Below are positions 14,607 to 24,764 of a stretch of DNA of 64,000 nt, piece by piece. This DNA is from CAVUQH01 sp963774445 (GTDB lineage: Bacteria; Myxococcota_A; Polyangia; Haliangiales; Haliangiaceae), in NCBI GenBank assembly GCA_963774445.1, contig CAVZFC010000032.1:558001-622000 (forward strand). The letters run 5' to 3'. The position numbers and the translations under genes were made by a program. The number at the start of each line of letters is the position of its first letter. The first letter of the stretch is position 1. The notes under the pieces were generated by a model, which was given only the letters and a program-made list of their open reading frames with translations, ran no database searches and was not told the DNA's origin.

Positions 14607-16580
14607 TCAGTTGCCGTGGCGGGTGATGGTGACCTGCTGCGGCTCGATCTCGACGCCCACGCCCGGGGCCTGCAGCATGACCGGGAGCTTGCGCCCGCCC
14701 GGGTCGTCGGGAGCCACCGTCACGTAGGGGAACAGCGGCTGCTTCATCGCCTCGTCAATCGCGGCCTGCGACCCGTGGAGGATCACCGTGACCGTCTGCG
14801 GGTCAACGGCGAACTGTCCCTCGAGGTTGCGGCCGGGCACGTCGGAGCGCACGGCGACCTTGAGGTCGTCAACCGACAGCTTGGACAGCTCCTCGACCAG
14901 CTCGATTTTGACCAGGACCGGGCCCTTGCCCTCGCCGGTCAGCTGCACCTTTTGCGGCGGCGACAGCGGCACGGTCTCGCTAAACGACGCCTTGCGCCCC
15001 TCGACCGGCACCGCCACGGTGCGCACCTCGTCGAGCTGGTCAACGTAGCTCTGGGCGCCCTTGACGACCACCGACGGCGGTGTCGCCTCGGTGCCGACCA
15101 CGCGGAAGCCATCGGCCGGCTGGCCCACGGTCTCGACCTTGATCGGCACGCTCTTACTCGACAGCTGCTCGAAGCGGAGCTCCATGCTCGGCGGCGTGAT
15201 CTCAATCAGCTCCAGCCCCGGCGGCAGGTGGAACTGGCGCGGCTGAAAGACGAAGACGCCGTCCTTGCGCCCGCGCAAATCGACGTGGATCGGGCCCAGC
15301 TCGCGCTGATCGAAGCGGCGGGTGCGTCGCCACGAGCCGCGGATGCGCACGGTGACGTGGTCAACCAGGTCGCTGACCACCACCCGCTCGTCCGGCATGG
15401 TGTAGGCGACCGGGACCTCGGTCGGGATCTCCACGTCCTGGCCGGTGTTGACCAGGATGTACAGCGTCACGGCCAGCACCAGCGACACGAACTTGATGGC
15501 GCCGTTCTCGAGGAAGGCGGCGCGCAGCCACTGTTTGATCACCGCCAGTGGGCGGCGCCGCCGCGCGACCTCGGTCCGCTTGCGCTTGCGCTCGGGACCG
15601 CTGCGCTCGCCCTCGTCGCTCACGACGAGCCTCCCTCGAATCGGCCGCGGCGTCCCCGCGCGGGCGGCGGGGGCGTGCGCGGGACCGCTCGCCTCGGCCT
15701 CGACCGGCGCCGGCCGCTCGGCGGCCAGGGCGGCCAGCCCCTTGGCGATGTCGGCGGCGGCCTGGGCCTCGTCGGCGATCTGCGCGCCCGCCTTCTCACC
15801 CTCGAACAGCCCCTGCAGCGCGCTGCGCAGCGTGGGAATCTCCATGTCGCGGGCGATGTTGCCGCGGTAGCAGAGCGACACCTCGCCGCGCTCCTCGGAG
15901 ACGACGATGGCCACCGCGTCGGTCTCCTCGGTGATGCCGAGCGACGCGCGGTGGCGGGTGCCGAACTCTTCCGGAAGATCACTGCGCGACAGCGGCAGCA
16001 CCACGCCCGCGGCGCGGATGCGCAGGTTCTTGTCGATGACGACGGCGCCGTCGTGCAGCTTGTTGTCGCGCGACGGCACGAACAGCGCCGCCAGGAGCTC
16101 CTGCGACACCTTGGCGTCGACGATCTTGCCGTGGTCGAAGAAGTCGACCAGCTCGGCCTCGCGCTCGAACACGACGATGGCGCCGATGCGCGCCTTGGCC
16201 AGCTGGTCGCACGCCGACAGCACCTCGTCCAGAGCCTGGGTGACCGCGTGGGTGCGGCCGAAGGGGCCGACCTTCTGCCCCAGGCGCATCAGCCCGCGGC
16301 GGATGTCCTGCTGGAAGACGACGATGATGATGATGATGAAGTAGTTGATGAAGTTGTCGAGCAGCCACGAGACGGTCGTCATCTGCAGCCGCTCGGCGAC
16401 GAAGAAGCCGGCGCCGATCAGGACGATGCCGATGACCATCTGCGCGGCCCGCGTGCCCTTGATGGTCAAGAGCACGCGGTAGATCACGTAGTAGACGATG
16501 AAGATGTCGAGCGCGGTGGTGACGGCCTCGCGCGGCGTGACGTCGCGCATCATGTCGGCAATCGCGTTCAAACCTGCCAC
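14607..16580 (-). CDS. cdaA: Diadenylate cyclase (CdaA type) joined in frame to a YbbR/CdaR regulator
   Basis: 657 residues as read. Residues 1-270 are a CdaA cyclase: three membrane helices (about 25-95), then a DisA_N domain with LHDGAVVI (DGA at 177-179) and GTRHRAS (RHR at 209-211), the ATP-binding motifs that make cyclic-di-AMP. After an Ala/Pro linker, a new membrane helix (IKFVSLVLAVTLYILVNTG, about 352-370) starts a YbbR region with several repeats to the C-terminus. In most bacteria these are two genes. Here a GGGAGG plus GTG at 15623 lies at the junction (residue 320) in the same frame, so CdaR may also be made separately, or a +1 error may have fused two genes. The start overlaps the folP end by 13 bp; glmM follows. 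Confidence 0.88.
   Translation of the reverse strand: MAGLNAIADMMRDVTPREAVTTALDIFIVYYVIYRVLLTIKGTRAAQMVIGIVLIGAGFFVAERLQMTTVSWLLDNFINYFIIIIIVVFQQDIRRGLMRLGQKVGPFGRTHAVTQALDEVLSACDQLAKARIGAIVVFEREAELVDFFDHGKIVDAKVSQELLAALFVPSRDNKLHDGAVVIDKNLRIRAAGVVLPLSRSDLPEEFGTRHRASLGITEETDAVAIVVSEERGEVSLCYRGNIARDMEIPTLRSALQGLFEGEKAGAQIADEAQAAADIAKGLAALAAERPAPVEAEASGPAHAPAARAGTPRPIRGRLVVSDEGERSGPERKRKRTEVARRRRPLAVIKQWLRAAFLENGAIKFVSLVLAVTLYILVNTGQDVEIPTEVPVAYTMPDERVVVSDLVDHVTVRIRGSWRRTRRFDQRELGPIHVDLRGRKDGVFVFQPRQFHLPPGLELIEITPPSMELRFEQLSSKSVPIKVETVGQPADGFRVVGTEATPPSVVVKGAQSYVDQLDEVRTVAVPVEGRKASFSETVPLSPPQKVQLTGEGKGPVLVKIELVEELSKLSVDDLKVAVRSDVPGRNLEGQFAVDPQTVTVILHGSQAAIDEAMKQPLFPYVTVAPDDPGGRKLPVMLQAPGVGVEIEPQQVTITRHGN
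15621..15635 (-). promoter_or_regulatory. Internal Shine-Dalgarno and GTG at the CdaA/YbbR junction
   Basis: On the minus strand GGGAGG (15635-15630) is followed after 6 nt by GTG (15623-15621), which opens the YbbR part in the same frame as the cyclase (338 residues to 14607). The next frame reads TGA at 15622-15620, giving a GTGA overlap typical of two coupled genes. The codons around it (ATT CGA GGG AGG) are rare for this genome in the fused frame, as expected if they are really a ribosome-binding site. Confidence 0.55.
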
Positions 16581-17424
16581 CCCCTACAAGCCTCGTACAC
16601 CTTTAGCGCGGGCGCCAGCAATTCGACGTCGTGAGCTCTGACCAGGTGGGCGCCAGCCTCGGCCGCGGCCAGGCAGGCGCCGACGGTGGCGCCGTCGCGT
16701 TCGCCCACCGGCAGCCCGGTCAGCTCGCCAAGGAAGCGCTTGCGCGACGGCCCGACCATGACCGGCACGCCCAGGAGCCGGCCGAGCTCGCCGGAGCGGC
16801 GAATCAGCTCGAGGTTCTGCGCGGTCTGCTTGCCGAACCCCAGGCCGGGATCGGCGATGACGCGGCCCCGGAGGGCCTGCGGAAGCCGCGCCAGACGCGC
16901 ATGCAGCTCGGCGGCGACCTCTTCGAACGTCGGCGGATCGACCTCGCCGGCGTGGAGCTCGGCCAGATTCCGGCCACGGGCGTGGCCCAGCACGTAGACC
17001 GCGCCGGCCTCCGCGGTCGCCTCGAAAATCGCCGGGTCGAAGCCGCCGCCGGCGATGTCGTTGACCACCCGGGCCCCGGCCGCCAGCGCGGCGCGGGCGA
17101 CGTCGGCCTTGGTGGTGTCGATCGAGACTGCGACGCCGCGCTCGGCCAGGGCGCGGACCACAGGCACGACCCGCTCGGCCTCCTCGGCCGCCGACACCGC
17201 ACGCGCCCCCTGGGGTCGCGTGGACTCGCCGCCGACGTCAACCAGGTCGGCGCCCCGCCCGGACAGCTCCAGGCCACGGGCGATAGCCGCCTCGACGCCG
17301 GCATAGAGGCCGCCGTCCGAGAAGGAGTCAGGAGTGACGTTGAGCACGCCGACGACGTAGACCCGCGACCAGTCGAGCCGCAGGCGGCCCAGCTCGATCG
17401 GCGCCGGCGCGTCGCGCGCCGGCA

Positions 17425-17425
<1 letters not shown>
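16568..17425 (-). CDS. folP: Dihydropteroate synthase
   Basis: 285 residues from the GTG at 17425, which shares one base with the ftsH stop (TAGTG). It joins p-aminobenzoate to hydroxymethyl-dihydropterin diphosphate in folate synthesis. Family motifs in order: VLNVTPDSFSDGG, DVGGESTRPQGA, VSIDTTKADVAR, VVNDIAGG, DPGLGFGKQTAQN, and VMVGPSRKRFLGEL. The length is typical and nothing is missing. It is flanked by ftsH and cdaA on the same strand, an arrangement familiar from other delta-proteobacteria. Confidence 0.95.
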
Positions 17426-19383
<1,958 letters not shown>

Positions 19384-19442
19384 CGGCAGCGACCTCTCTT
19401 AATCGACGGAACGACGCGGCACGGGCGCCACGTAAAGTGTCG

Positions 19443-20810
19443 TCAACACTTATTACTAGCCACGGCTGTGGGGGTCGTCAAGGTAACGTGGATCCGGCTC
19501 CCGTGGGCCGGCCCGAGGTGTTCGGCCCACAGGATAGCGCCATCTGCCGCGCGGACCACCACTCGAGCAGTTTGCCGCAGTCGCCGGGGGACCTTGGCGT
19601 CCACGTAGAGGCGGCTGAGCTTGCGCGAGCGGCCGCGGAGCCGCGCCGGACGCATGCGATCCCCGGCCGCCCAGGGCCGGATTCGATACGGCCCCTCCGG
19701 CCCCTCGACCGCCAGCGGCGGCGGCGCGTCGGCCGCGGCGTCCGCGCGCTCGAGCCGCAAGGTGTCGTATTCACGGGTCACCCGCAGCCCGGGCAGGTCC
19801 AGCGACCAGCTGCCGGCCCCACGCCGGGCGACCATCTCCCGCACTGCCGCCAGGTGCCGGGCGCCGACCTGGCGCCGCCGGGTAGGGACCGTGACCTCGT
19901 CGATAGCTAGCGAGATCGCGCGCTTGGCGACCGCCGGGGGCGCGGCGGCCAGCGCCGCCACGGCCAGGAGCCCGGGCGCGCGCCGGGCCGCGCCGAGGAG
20001 CGCCGAGGCGGCAAAGTCCAGCACGTCGCGCTGCTCCCGGGCAGCCGCGGCCAGCCGGCAGAGCGCCGCCTCGACCGCCGGGTTCTCGCGCGCGAGCAGC
20101 GGCATCAGCTCGTGGCGGACCCGATTGCGGGTAAAGCGCGGATCCCGATTCATCGGATCGGTCACCCAGCGCAGGCCGCGCGCGACCAGATACGCTTCGA
20201 GGTCGGCGCGGGAGACCTCGAGGAGCGGCCGCACGTAGCGCCCGCGCACCGCCGGGATGCCGGCGAGGCCCGCGACGCCGCTGCCGCGCAGCGCCCGCAT
20301 CAGCACGGTCTCGGCCTGATCGGTCGCCGTGTGGGCGAGCAGCACGCAGTCCGCGCCGCTGTCCTCGGCGACCCGCTCGAACACCCCGTAGCGGGCCTCG
20401 CGCGCCGCCGCCTCCAGCGACGCCGTGCGGAGATCGACCTCGGCGCGCTCGACCCGCGCGCGGCCGCCGCCCGCCCCGGCCAACGCCTCCACGCTGGCCG
20501 CCTCCGCGGCCACCTCGTTGCGCAGGCCGTGATCCACATAGAGCAGCGTGACTGGCCCCAGCCGCCCCCCGCGCGCGGCCGCCATGGCCAGATCGGCCAG
20601 CGCCACCGAATCGGCGCCGCCCGAGCAGCCGACCACGACCGTCGCCCCGGCAGGTACACCCAGCCGATCGAGCGCGGACCGAAAGCGCCGCGCAATCGTC
20701 TGCTCGACCGACGTGCTCACGCGCGAATGGTACTCCCTGGAGAGCACGGCGGTGTCGAGCGTTGGCCCGGCTGGCCCTGATGCCCTGCGAGACTCGTCGC
20801 TGTCAGCCAT
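19443..20810 (-). CDS. tilS: tRNA(Ile)-lysidine synthase
   Basis: 455 residues from the ATG at 20810, chosen because AGGAGG lies 8 nt upstream; a longer frame to 20891 exists but has no such site. The PP-loop is VVVGCSGGADSVAL, followed by LLYVDHGLRNEVAAEA and LAHTATDQAETVLMR, all typical. The C-terminal substrate domain includes RIRPWAAGDRMRPARLRGR and KVPRRLRQTARVVV. The enzyme modifies C34 of the CAU-anticodon tRNA to lysidine so that it reads AUA. It is divergent from a small lipoprotein gene and heads the run to nnr. Confidence 0.93.
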   Translation of the reverse strand: MADSDESRRASGPAGPTLDTAVLSREYHSRVSTSVEQTIARRFRSALDRLGVPAGATVVVGCSGGADSVALADLAMAAARGGRLGPVTLLYVDHGLRNEVAAEAASVEALAGAGGGRARVERAEVDLRTASLEAAAREARYGVFERVAEDSGADCVLLAHTATDQAETVLMRALRGSGVAGLAGIPAVRGRYVRPLLEVSRADLEAYLVARGLRWVTDPMNRDPRFTRNRVRHELMPLLARENPAVEAALCRLAAAAREQRDVLDFAASALLGAARRAPGLLAVAALAAAPPAVAKRAISLAIDEVTVPTRRRQVGARHLAAVREMVARRGAGSWSLDLPGLRVTREYDTLRLERADAAADAPPPLAVEGPEGPYRIRPWAAGDRMRPARLRGRSRKLSRLYVDAKVPRRLRQTARVVVRAADGAILWAEHLGPAHGSRIHVTLTTPTAVASNKC

Positions 20811-20862
20811 TGTCGGCCCCTCCTGGATTGCCCGCACTCGCCAGGAATGCTCGAGTTGACCC

Positions 20863-21231
20863 ATGCCAAAGGCGCTCCGATTCTTCGTCATCGCGTCCCT
20901 CCTCCTCTTCGCCGCGCCGGCCCTGGGTACCGGGTGCGCGGGCGACGACGGGACCGACCCCCTGGTGGCACCGACGGACTTCGCGGCGACCTACGACTCG
21001 GGGGTCGTGCATGCGTCGTGGTCGGGCTCGGGCGGCGAGGACATGTTCATGGTGATGCGCGTCGAGCAGAACACCGACAAGACGACGGCGATGTGGAAGG
21101 TGCCGGCCACGCAGACCAGCTACGACGACTCGACGGCCGTGTCCGGTACGACGTACGTCTACATGGCGCACGCGATGCAGGGTGAGAACATCTCCGACCC
21201 GTCCAACAAGGTGATGGTCACCATCCCCTGA
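20863..21231 (+). CDS. Small lipoprotein with fibronectin-III-like fold
   Basis: 122 residues. The leader (LRFFVIASLLLFAAPALGTGC) is a lipoprotein signal with Cys at about residue 25. The mature part (PTDFAATYDSGVVHASWSGS ... TTYVYMAHAMQGENISDPSN, KVMVTIP) has the beta-strand pattern and closing motif of an Fn3 domain: a strand with a conserved Trp, a loop with Asp, and an S-x-P-S-N near the end. A single Fn3 unit on a lipid anchor suggests a surface adhesive or binding role. No function can be assigned. It is divergent from tilS. Confidence 0.65.
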   Translation: MPKALRFFVIASLLLFAAPALGTGCAGDDGTDPLVAPTDFAATYDSGVVHASWSGSGGEDMFMVMRVEQNTDKTTAMWKVPATQTSYDDSTAVSGTTYVYMAHAMQGENISDPSNKVMVTIP

Positions 21232-21362
21232 GGCCCCGCGCCGAGGGGCTCGGTGCAAATGGCCGAGAAAGCGGTCGCTGTCGCCGAGCGCGGGCTGGTT
21301 GGCCCGGACCAGACGGTCCACGGTGGTGTCACGCGCGGCGTTTGCGAGTAGGCTTGGCCGCC

Positions 21363-23048
21363 ATGTCCACCGACGGCGACAGCGCCATTCCCCTCTCGCG
21401 CCTGCGCGCGCGCCTGGCCCGGCCGCGCGGCGTCCGCCAGGTCGACGCCCTGCTTCAGGCCCCCGACCCGGAGGCGGCCGTCGCCGAGCTGTCCTCGCTG
21501 GAGATCTACCAGCTGGTCAAGGAGGTCGGGTTCGCCGACGCCCACGACCTGATCGCCCTGGCCACCCCCGAACAGGTGCGCGGCTGCATCGACCTCGACT
21601 CCTGGGATCGCGACCAGCTGCAGACCGCGGCGATCGAGCCGTGGCTGAACGCCGTGCTCGACGCCGGCTTCGAAAAGGTCGGCCAGGTCTGGCAGGCCCT
21701 CGACTCCGAGCTGGCCGCGCTGCTACTGGCCCGCCAGACCCACGTCTACGATCTCAGCCTGGGCGAGGAAGTGCCGGACGACGAGGAGCGCCCGCTCTAC
21801 AACACCCCCGACAGCTTCTTCGCGATCGCCATGAGCGCGGAGGACGACGACTCGGTGTCGCTGCTGACCCGCCTGCTCGACGACCTCTACCGCGCCGACA
21901 TGGTGCTGGCGCGGCACACGATCATGTCCGCCCGCTCCGAGCCGCTGGCCGAGCTCGAGGAGATGAGCTACCGCTGGCGCGCCGGCCGCCTGGCCGACCT
22001 CGGCTACGCCGACTACTACGCGGCGCTCGAGGTGTTCCGCCCGCTCGACGCCACCCAGGTCAACGTCGGCGAGGGCAGCGAAGACCACGTCGGCCGCGCC
22101 GCCCCCGGCGACGAGGCCAGCACGCCGCGCGCGCTGCCGATGCCACTGGCCGAGCAGGTGGTGGGCAAGAGCTTCCTCGCCCGCGCCCTGGGCCAGCTGG
22201 GCGACGTCGCCGAGGAGGAGCGGATCGAGGCCGCCTTCTTGATCCTGACCAACAAGGTGCTGTCGGCGCTGCGCATCTCGCCGGGCGACGAGGAGGGCCT
22301 GCGCTGGGGCGCCGACTACGCCATCGGCGCCACCGCCCTGGGGCTCGAGATCGTCTCGCACGGCGACCTCGACGGCGCCGCCGACGCCTTGCGCACGGTG
22401 TCGCTCACCCGCCTGCACCGGGTCGGCTACACCGCCACGCTCAAGCTGGCCCGCTTCGCCCGCGCCATCCGCGCCCGTGCGGCCGTCCCCGGCGACGACA
22501 CCGCCGCCCTGATCGGCGCGCTCACCGGCCAGCGGCCGTCGTTCCCCTGCGAGCTCGACGATCCGCCCGGCGCCGGCCCGCGCGCGTTCGAGTCGCAGCG
22601 CGACGTCCGCCGCGCCGCCGAGGCGCTCACCCGGCTGGCCCTGCGCATCGCCATCGCCGAGGCCATCGGCGCCAACGTCCAGGCCGCGGCCGAGCAGCCC
22701 GAGGTCGCGCCCAGAGCCACGATCGACGACTTCATCCGCACCGCGCTGGTCCGTGCCATGATCGGCGGCGAGCCGACGCCGACGCCGCTGACCGACGCCG
22801 AGCTGGTCGAGCTGCGCGGCCGCGCGTTCGCCGGCGAGGCGCTGACCGACGCCGCGCGCGAGGCCGCCGGCGCCGCGGTGCTGGCGGTGCTCGACCGCGA
22901 GAAGGTCTCGGCCGGGCGCAACTTCGTGCCCGAGCTGCTCACCGCGTGGCTGGCGCAGCTCGAGGAGCTGTTCGGTGGCCTGCCCGCGGGCGAAGCGCCC
23001 GACGCCCGCTTCCTGTCCGGCGTCATCACCGAGGGAGGGCGCGACTGA
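21363..23048 (+). CDS. DUF6178 family protein
   Basis: 561 residues from the ATG at 21363; the upstream in-frame ATG at 21342 is less likely. Features such as LLQAPDPEAAVAELSSLEIY, LVKEVGFADAHDLIALATPE, CIDLDSWDRDQL and the later PDSFFAIAMSAEDD / SYRWRAGRLADLGY match the DUF6178 family of delta-proteobacteria, whose function is unknown. It has no signal peptide or membrane helix and is probably a cytoplasmic helical protein. Its stop codon overlaps the start of the next gene (TGATG), so the two are coupled. Confidence 0.75.
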   Translation: MSTDGDSAIPLSRLRARLARPRGVRQVDALLQAPDPEAAVAELSSLEIYQLVKEVGFADAHDLIALATPEQVRGCIDLDSWDRDQLQTAAIEPWLNAVLDAGFEKVGQVWQALDSELAALLLARQTHVYDLSLGEEVPDDEERPLYNTPDSFFAIAMSAEDDDSVSLLTRLLDDLYRADMVLARHTIMSARSEPLAELEEMSYRWRAGRLADLGYADYYAALEVFRPLDATQVNVGEGSEDHVGRAAPGDEASTPRALPMPLAEQVVGKSFLARALGQLGDVAEEERIEAAFLILTNKVLSALRISPGDEEGLRWGADYAIGATALGLEIVSHGDLDGAADALRTVSLTRLHRVGYTATLKLARFARAIRARAAVPGDDTAALIGALTGQRPSFPCELDDPPGAGPRAFESQRDVRRAAEALTRLALRIAIAEAIGANVQAAAEQPEVAPRATIDDFIRTALVRAMIGGEPTPTPLTDAELVELRGRAFAGEALTDAAREAAGAAVLAVLDREKVSAGRNFVPELLTAWLAQLEELFGGLPAGEAPDARFLSGVITEGGRD

Positions 23049-23980
23049 TGCGCGCCTGGCTCGCAGTCGCCCTGGTCGCCGCGCTGGCGCCCGGGTGCAA
23101 GCGCACCCAAGCCCACGGCGAGCAGGCGGCGCCGGCGCCCCGCGGACTGCACGTCGAGGACGCGCCGGTCTTCCCCGCGCTGCAGGCGGCCGACATCACC
23201 CGTCTGGTGATCGACCAGCCCGGCGCCAAGCAGGTGATCCTGGCCCAGGCCGGGGCGCACTGGCGCCTCGAGGCGCCGATCCGCGACGCCGCCGACGACC
23301 GGGCAATCTTCTACGCGCTGCAGGAGCTCGATCGGATGGAGTGGGCCAAGGCGCCGCTGCCGTCGGGCGAAGCCACCGCCGCCGCGCGCGGCGCCACCGA
23401 CGCCGACCTGCTCACCCTCCAGATCACCCAGAGCGGCACCGCGCTGCCGCCGCTGCACCTGGGCAAGAAGGGGGTCGCGAGGGTCGGCGCGCGCCGCGAT
23501 CTGTACGAGGTTTACCACGCCAACTACTACACCTTCGCGCGCGAGGTGCGCTTCTGGCGCGACCGCACGGTCAGCCGCGTCGCGCCGGGCGACATCACCG
23601 GCCTCGAGGTGCGCGACGACGCCGGCAAGGCGATCGTCATCGCTCGCGGGGGCAGTGCCGACGCGCCAACCTTCACCCTCACCGAGCAGACCGGGGTGAA
23701 GGGCGCCCTCGATTCGGCGGCGGCCGAGCAGCTCTACCGCCACGTGGTCAACCTCCAGGCCGACGACGTCGCCGCGATCTCCCCCGCCGACGCCGGCCTC
23801 GCGACGCCGCGCCTGCATCTGGTCGTGCGCGCCGCCAGCGGCGCCACCGACATCGCCTTCGGCGCGGCCACCCCCGACGGCGGGGTCTACGTCCAGGTCG
23901 GCGACTCGCCGCGCGTCCTGCGCCTGAACAAGAGCGCCGCGTCGCTGATCGCCCGCGCGCCGGGGACGTGGCTGCGCTGA
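23048..23980 (+). CDS. DUF4340-like lipoprotein
   Basis: 310 residues. A lipoprotein leader (WLAVALVAALAPGCKR) places Cys at about residue 17. The body has the DUF4340 pattern: DITRLVIDQPGAKQVILAQA, HWRLEAPIRDAADDRAIFYA, then a repeat of the same unit (DITGLEVRDDAGKAIVIARG). DUF4340 proteins are often linked to gliding or ABC export loci (Gld type), but no such genes are visible here. It is coupled to the DUF6178 gene and ends 2 bp from the convergent rnc stop. Confidence 0.7.
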   Translation: MRAWLAVALVAALAPGCKRTQAHGEQAAPAPRGLHVEDAPVFPALQAADITRLVIDQPGAKQVILAQAGAHWRLEAPIRDAADDRAIFYALQELDRMEWAKAPLPSGEATAAARGATDADLLTLQITQSGTALPPLHLGKKGVARVGARRDLYEVYHANYYTFAREVRFWRDRTVSRVAPGDITGLEVRDDAGKAIVIARGGSADAPTFTLTEQTGVKGALDSAAAEQLYRHVVNLQADDVAAISPADAGLATPRLHLVVRAASGATDIAFGAATPDGGVYVQVGDSPRVLRLNKSAASLIARAPGTWLR

Positions 23981-23981
23981 G

Positions 23982-24731
23982 CTACTCGCTCTCGTCGTCG
24001 TCGTCGTCCAGCGTCGACAGATCGACGCCGTCGAGGATGAACGCCGCCGACGCCGCCGCCAGCTGCTCGGCGTGTTTCTTGGAGCCGGCCTCGGCCCGCG
24101 CCCACTCGCGGCCGCGCAAAAAGACCGCGATCTCGAAGATCTTGGCGTGGTCCGGGCCGCGCTCGCTCATCACCTTGTAGACCGGTGTCTCCTTGAGCAG
24201 CGCCTGCGACCGCTCCTGCAGCCGGGTCTTGTGGTCGTAGTAGCCGGTCAGCTCGACCTGATCGATCCGCTTGGAGAACAGCCGGCCGATCAGCGCCCAC
24301 GCCTCGGGGAAGCCGCCGTCGAGATAGACCGACGCCACCACCGCCTCGATGGCGTCCGACAGGAGCGACGGCTTGTTGCGGCCGCCGGTCCGCTCCTCGC
24401 CCCGGCCCAGGAACAGCCAGCGCCCGATCTCGATATCCTGGGCGACCTCGGCCAGGCCGGCCTCGCTGACCACCTGGGCCCGGGTCACCGACAGCTCGCC
24501 CTCGCGGGCCTGGGGATACTTCTCCATCAGCCGGTGGCCGACCACCAGGTCGAGCACCGCGTCGCCCAGATACTCGAGCTTCTCGTTGTCGCTAGCCCCT
24601 TCGCCGGCATGCTCGTTGGCGTAGGAACGGTGGGTGAGCGCGGTCTCGAGCAGGCTGCGGTCGCGAAACCGGTAGCCCAGCCGCTCTTCGAGCGCTTCCA
24701 AGGTGGGTCGCTGGTCGCTCACTGAAGCCAT
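23982..24731 (-). CDS. rnc: Ribonuclease III
   Basis: 249 residues from the ATG at 24731; a GTG three codons in (24722) is an alternative. It cleaves double-stranded RNA in rRNA maturation. The signature NEKLEYLGDAVLDLVVGHRL and the second acidic cluster LLSDAIEAVVASVYLDGG supply the catalytic Glu/Asp residues. A double-stranded RNA-binding domain follows (KTRLQERSQALLKETPVYKV, KKHAEQLAAASAAFILDGV), and the tail is acidic (DDDDDES). It is divergent from the giant kinase gene with overlapping promoters. Confidence 0.95.
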   Translation of the reverse strand: MASVSDQRPTLEALEERLGYRFRDRSLLETALTHRSYANEHAGEGASDNEKLEYLGDAVLDLVVGHRLMEKYPQAREGELSVTRAQVVSEAGLAEVAQDIEIGRWLFLGRGEERTGGRNKPSLLSDAIEAVVASVYLDGGFPEAWALIGRLFSKRIDQVELTGYYDHKTRLQERSQALLKETPVYKVMSERGPDHAKIFEIAVFLRGREWARAEAGSKKHAEQLAAASAAFILDGVDLSTLDDDDDESE

Positions 24732-24764
24732 CTTATACCCCGTGATACATTGGTAGCGGCGTTG
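24720..24764. promoter_or_regulatory. Compact divergent promoter of rnc and the kinase gene, possibly leaderless both ways
   Basis: On the minus strand TATAAG (24737-24732) lies so close to rnc that a transcript would begin about 3 nt before the GTG at 24722. On the plus strand TGATACATT (24743-24751) fits an extended -10 (TGnTAnnnT), and the in-frame TTG at 24762 lies about 4 nt after the expected start point. Neither gene has room for a normal ribosome-binding site. Confidence 0.4.
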
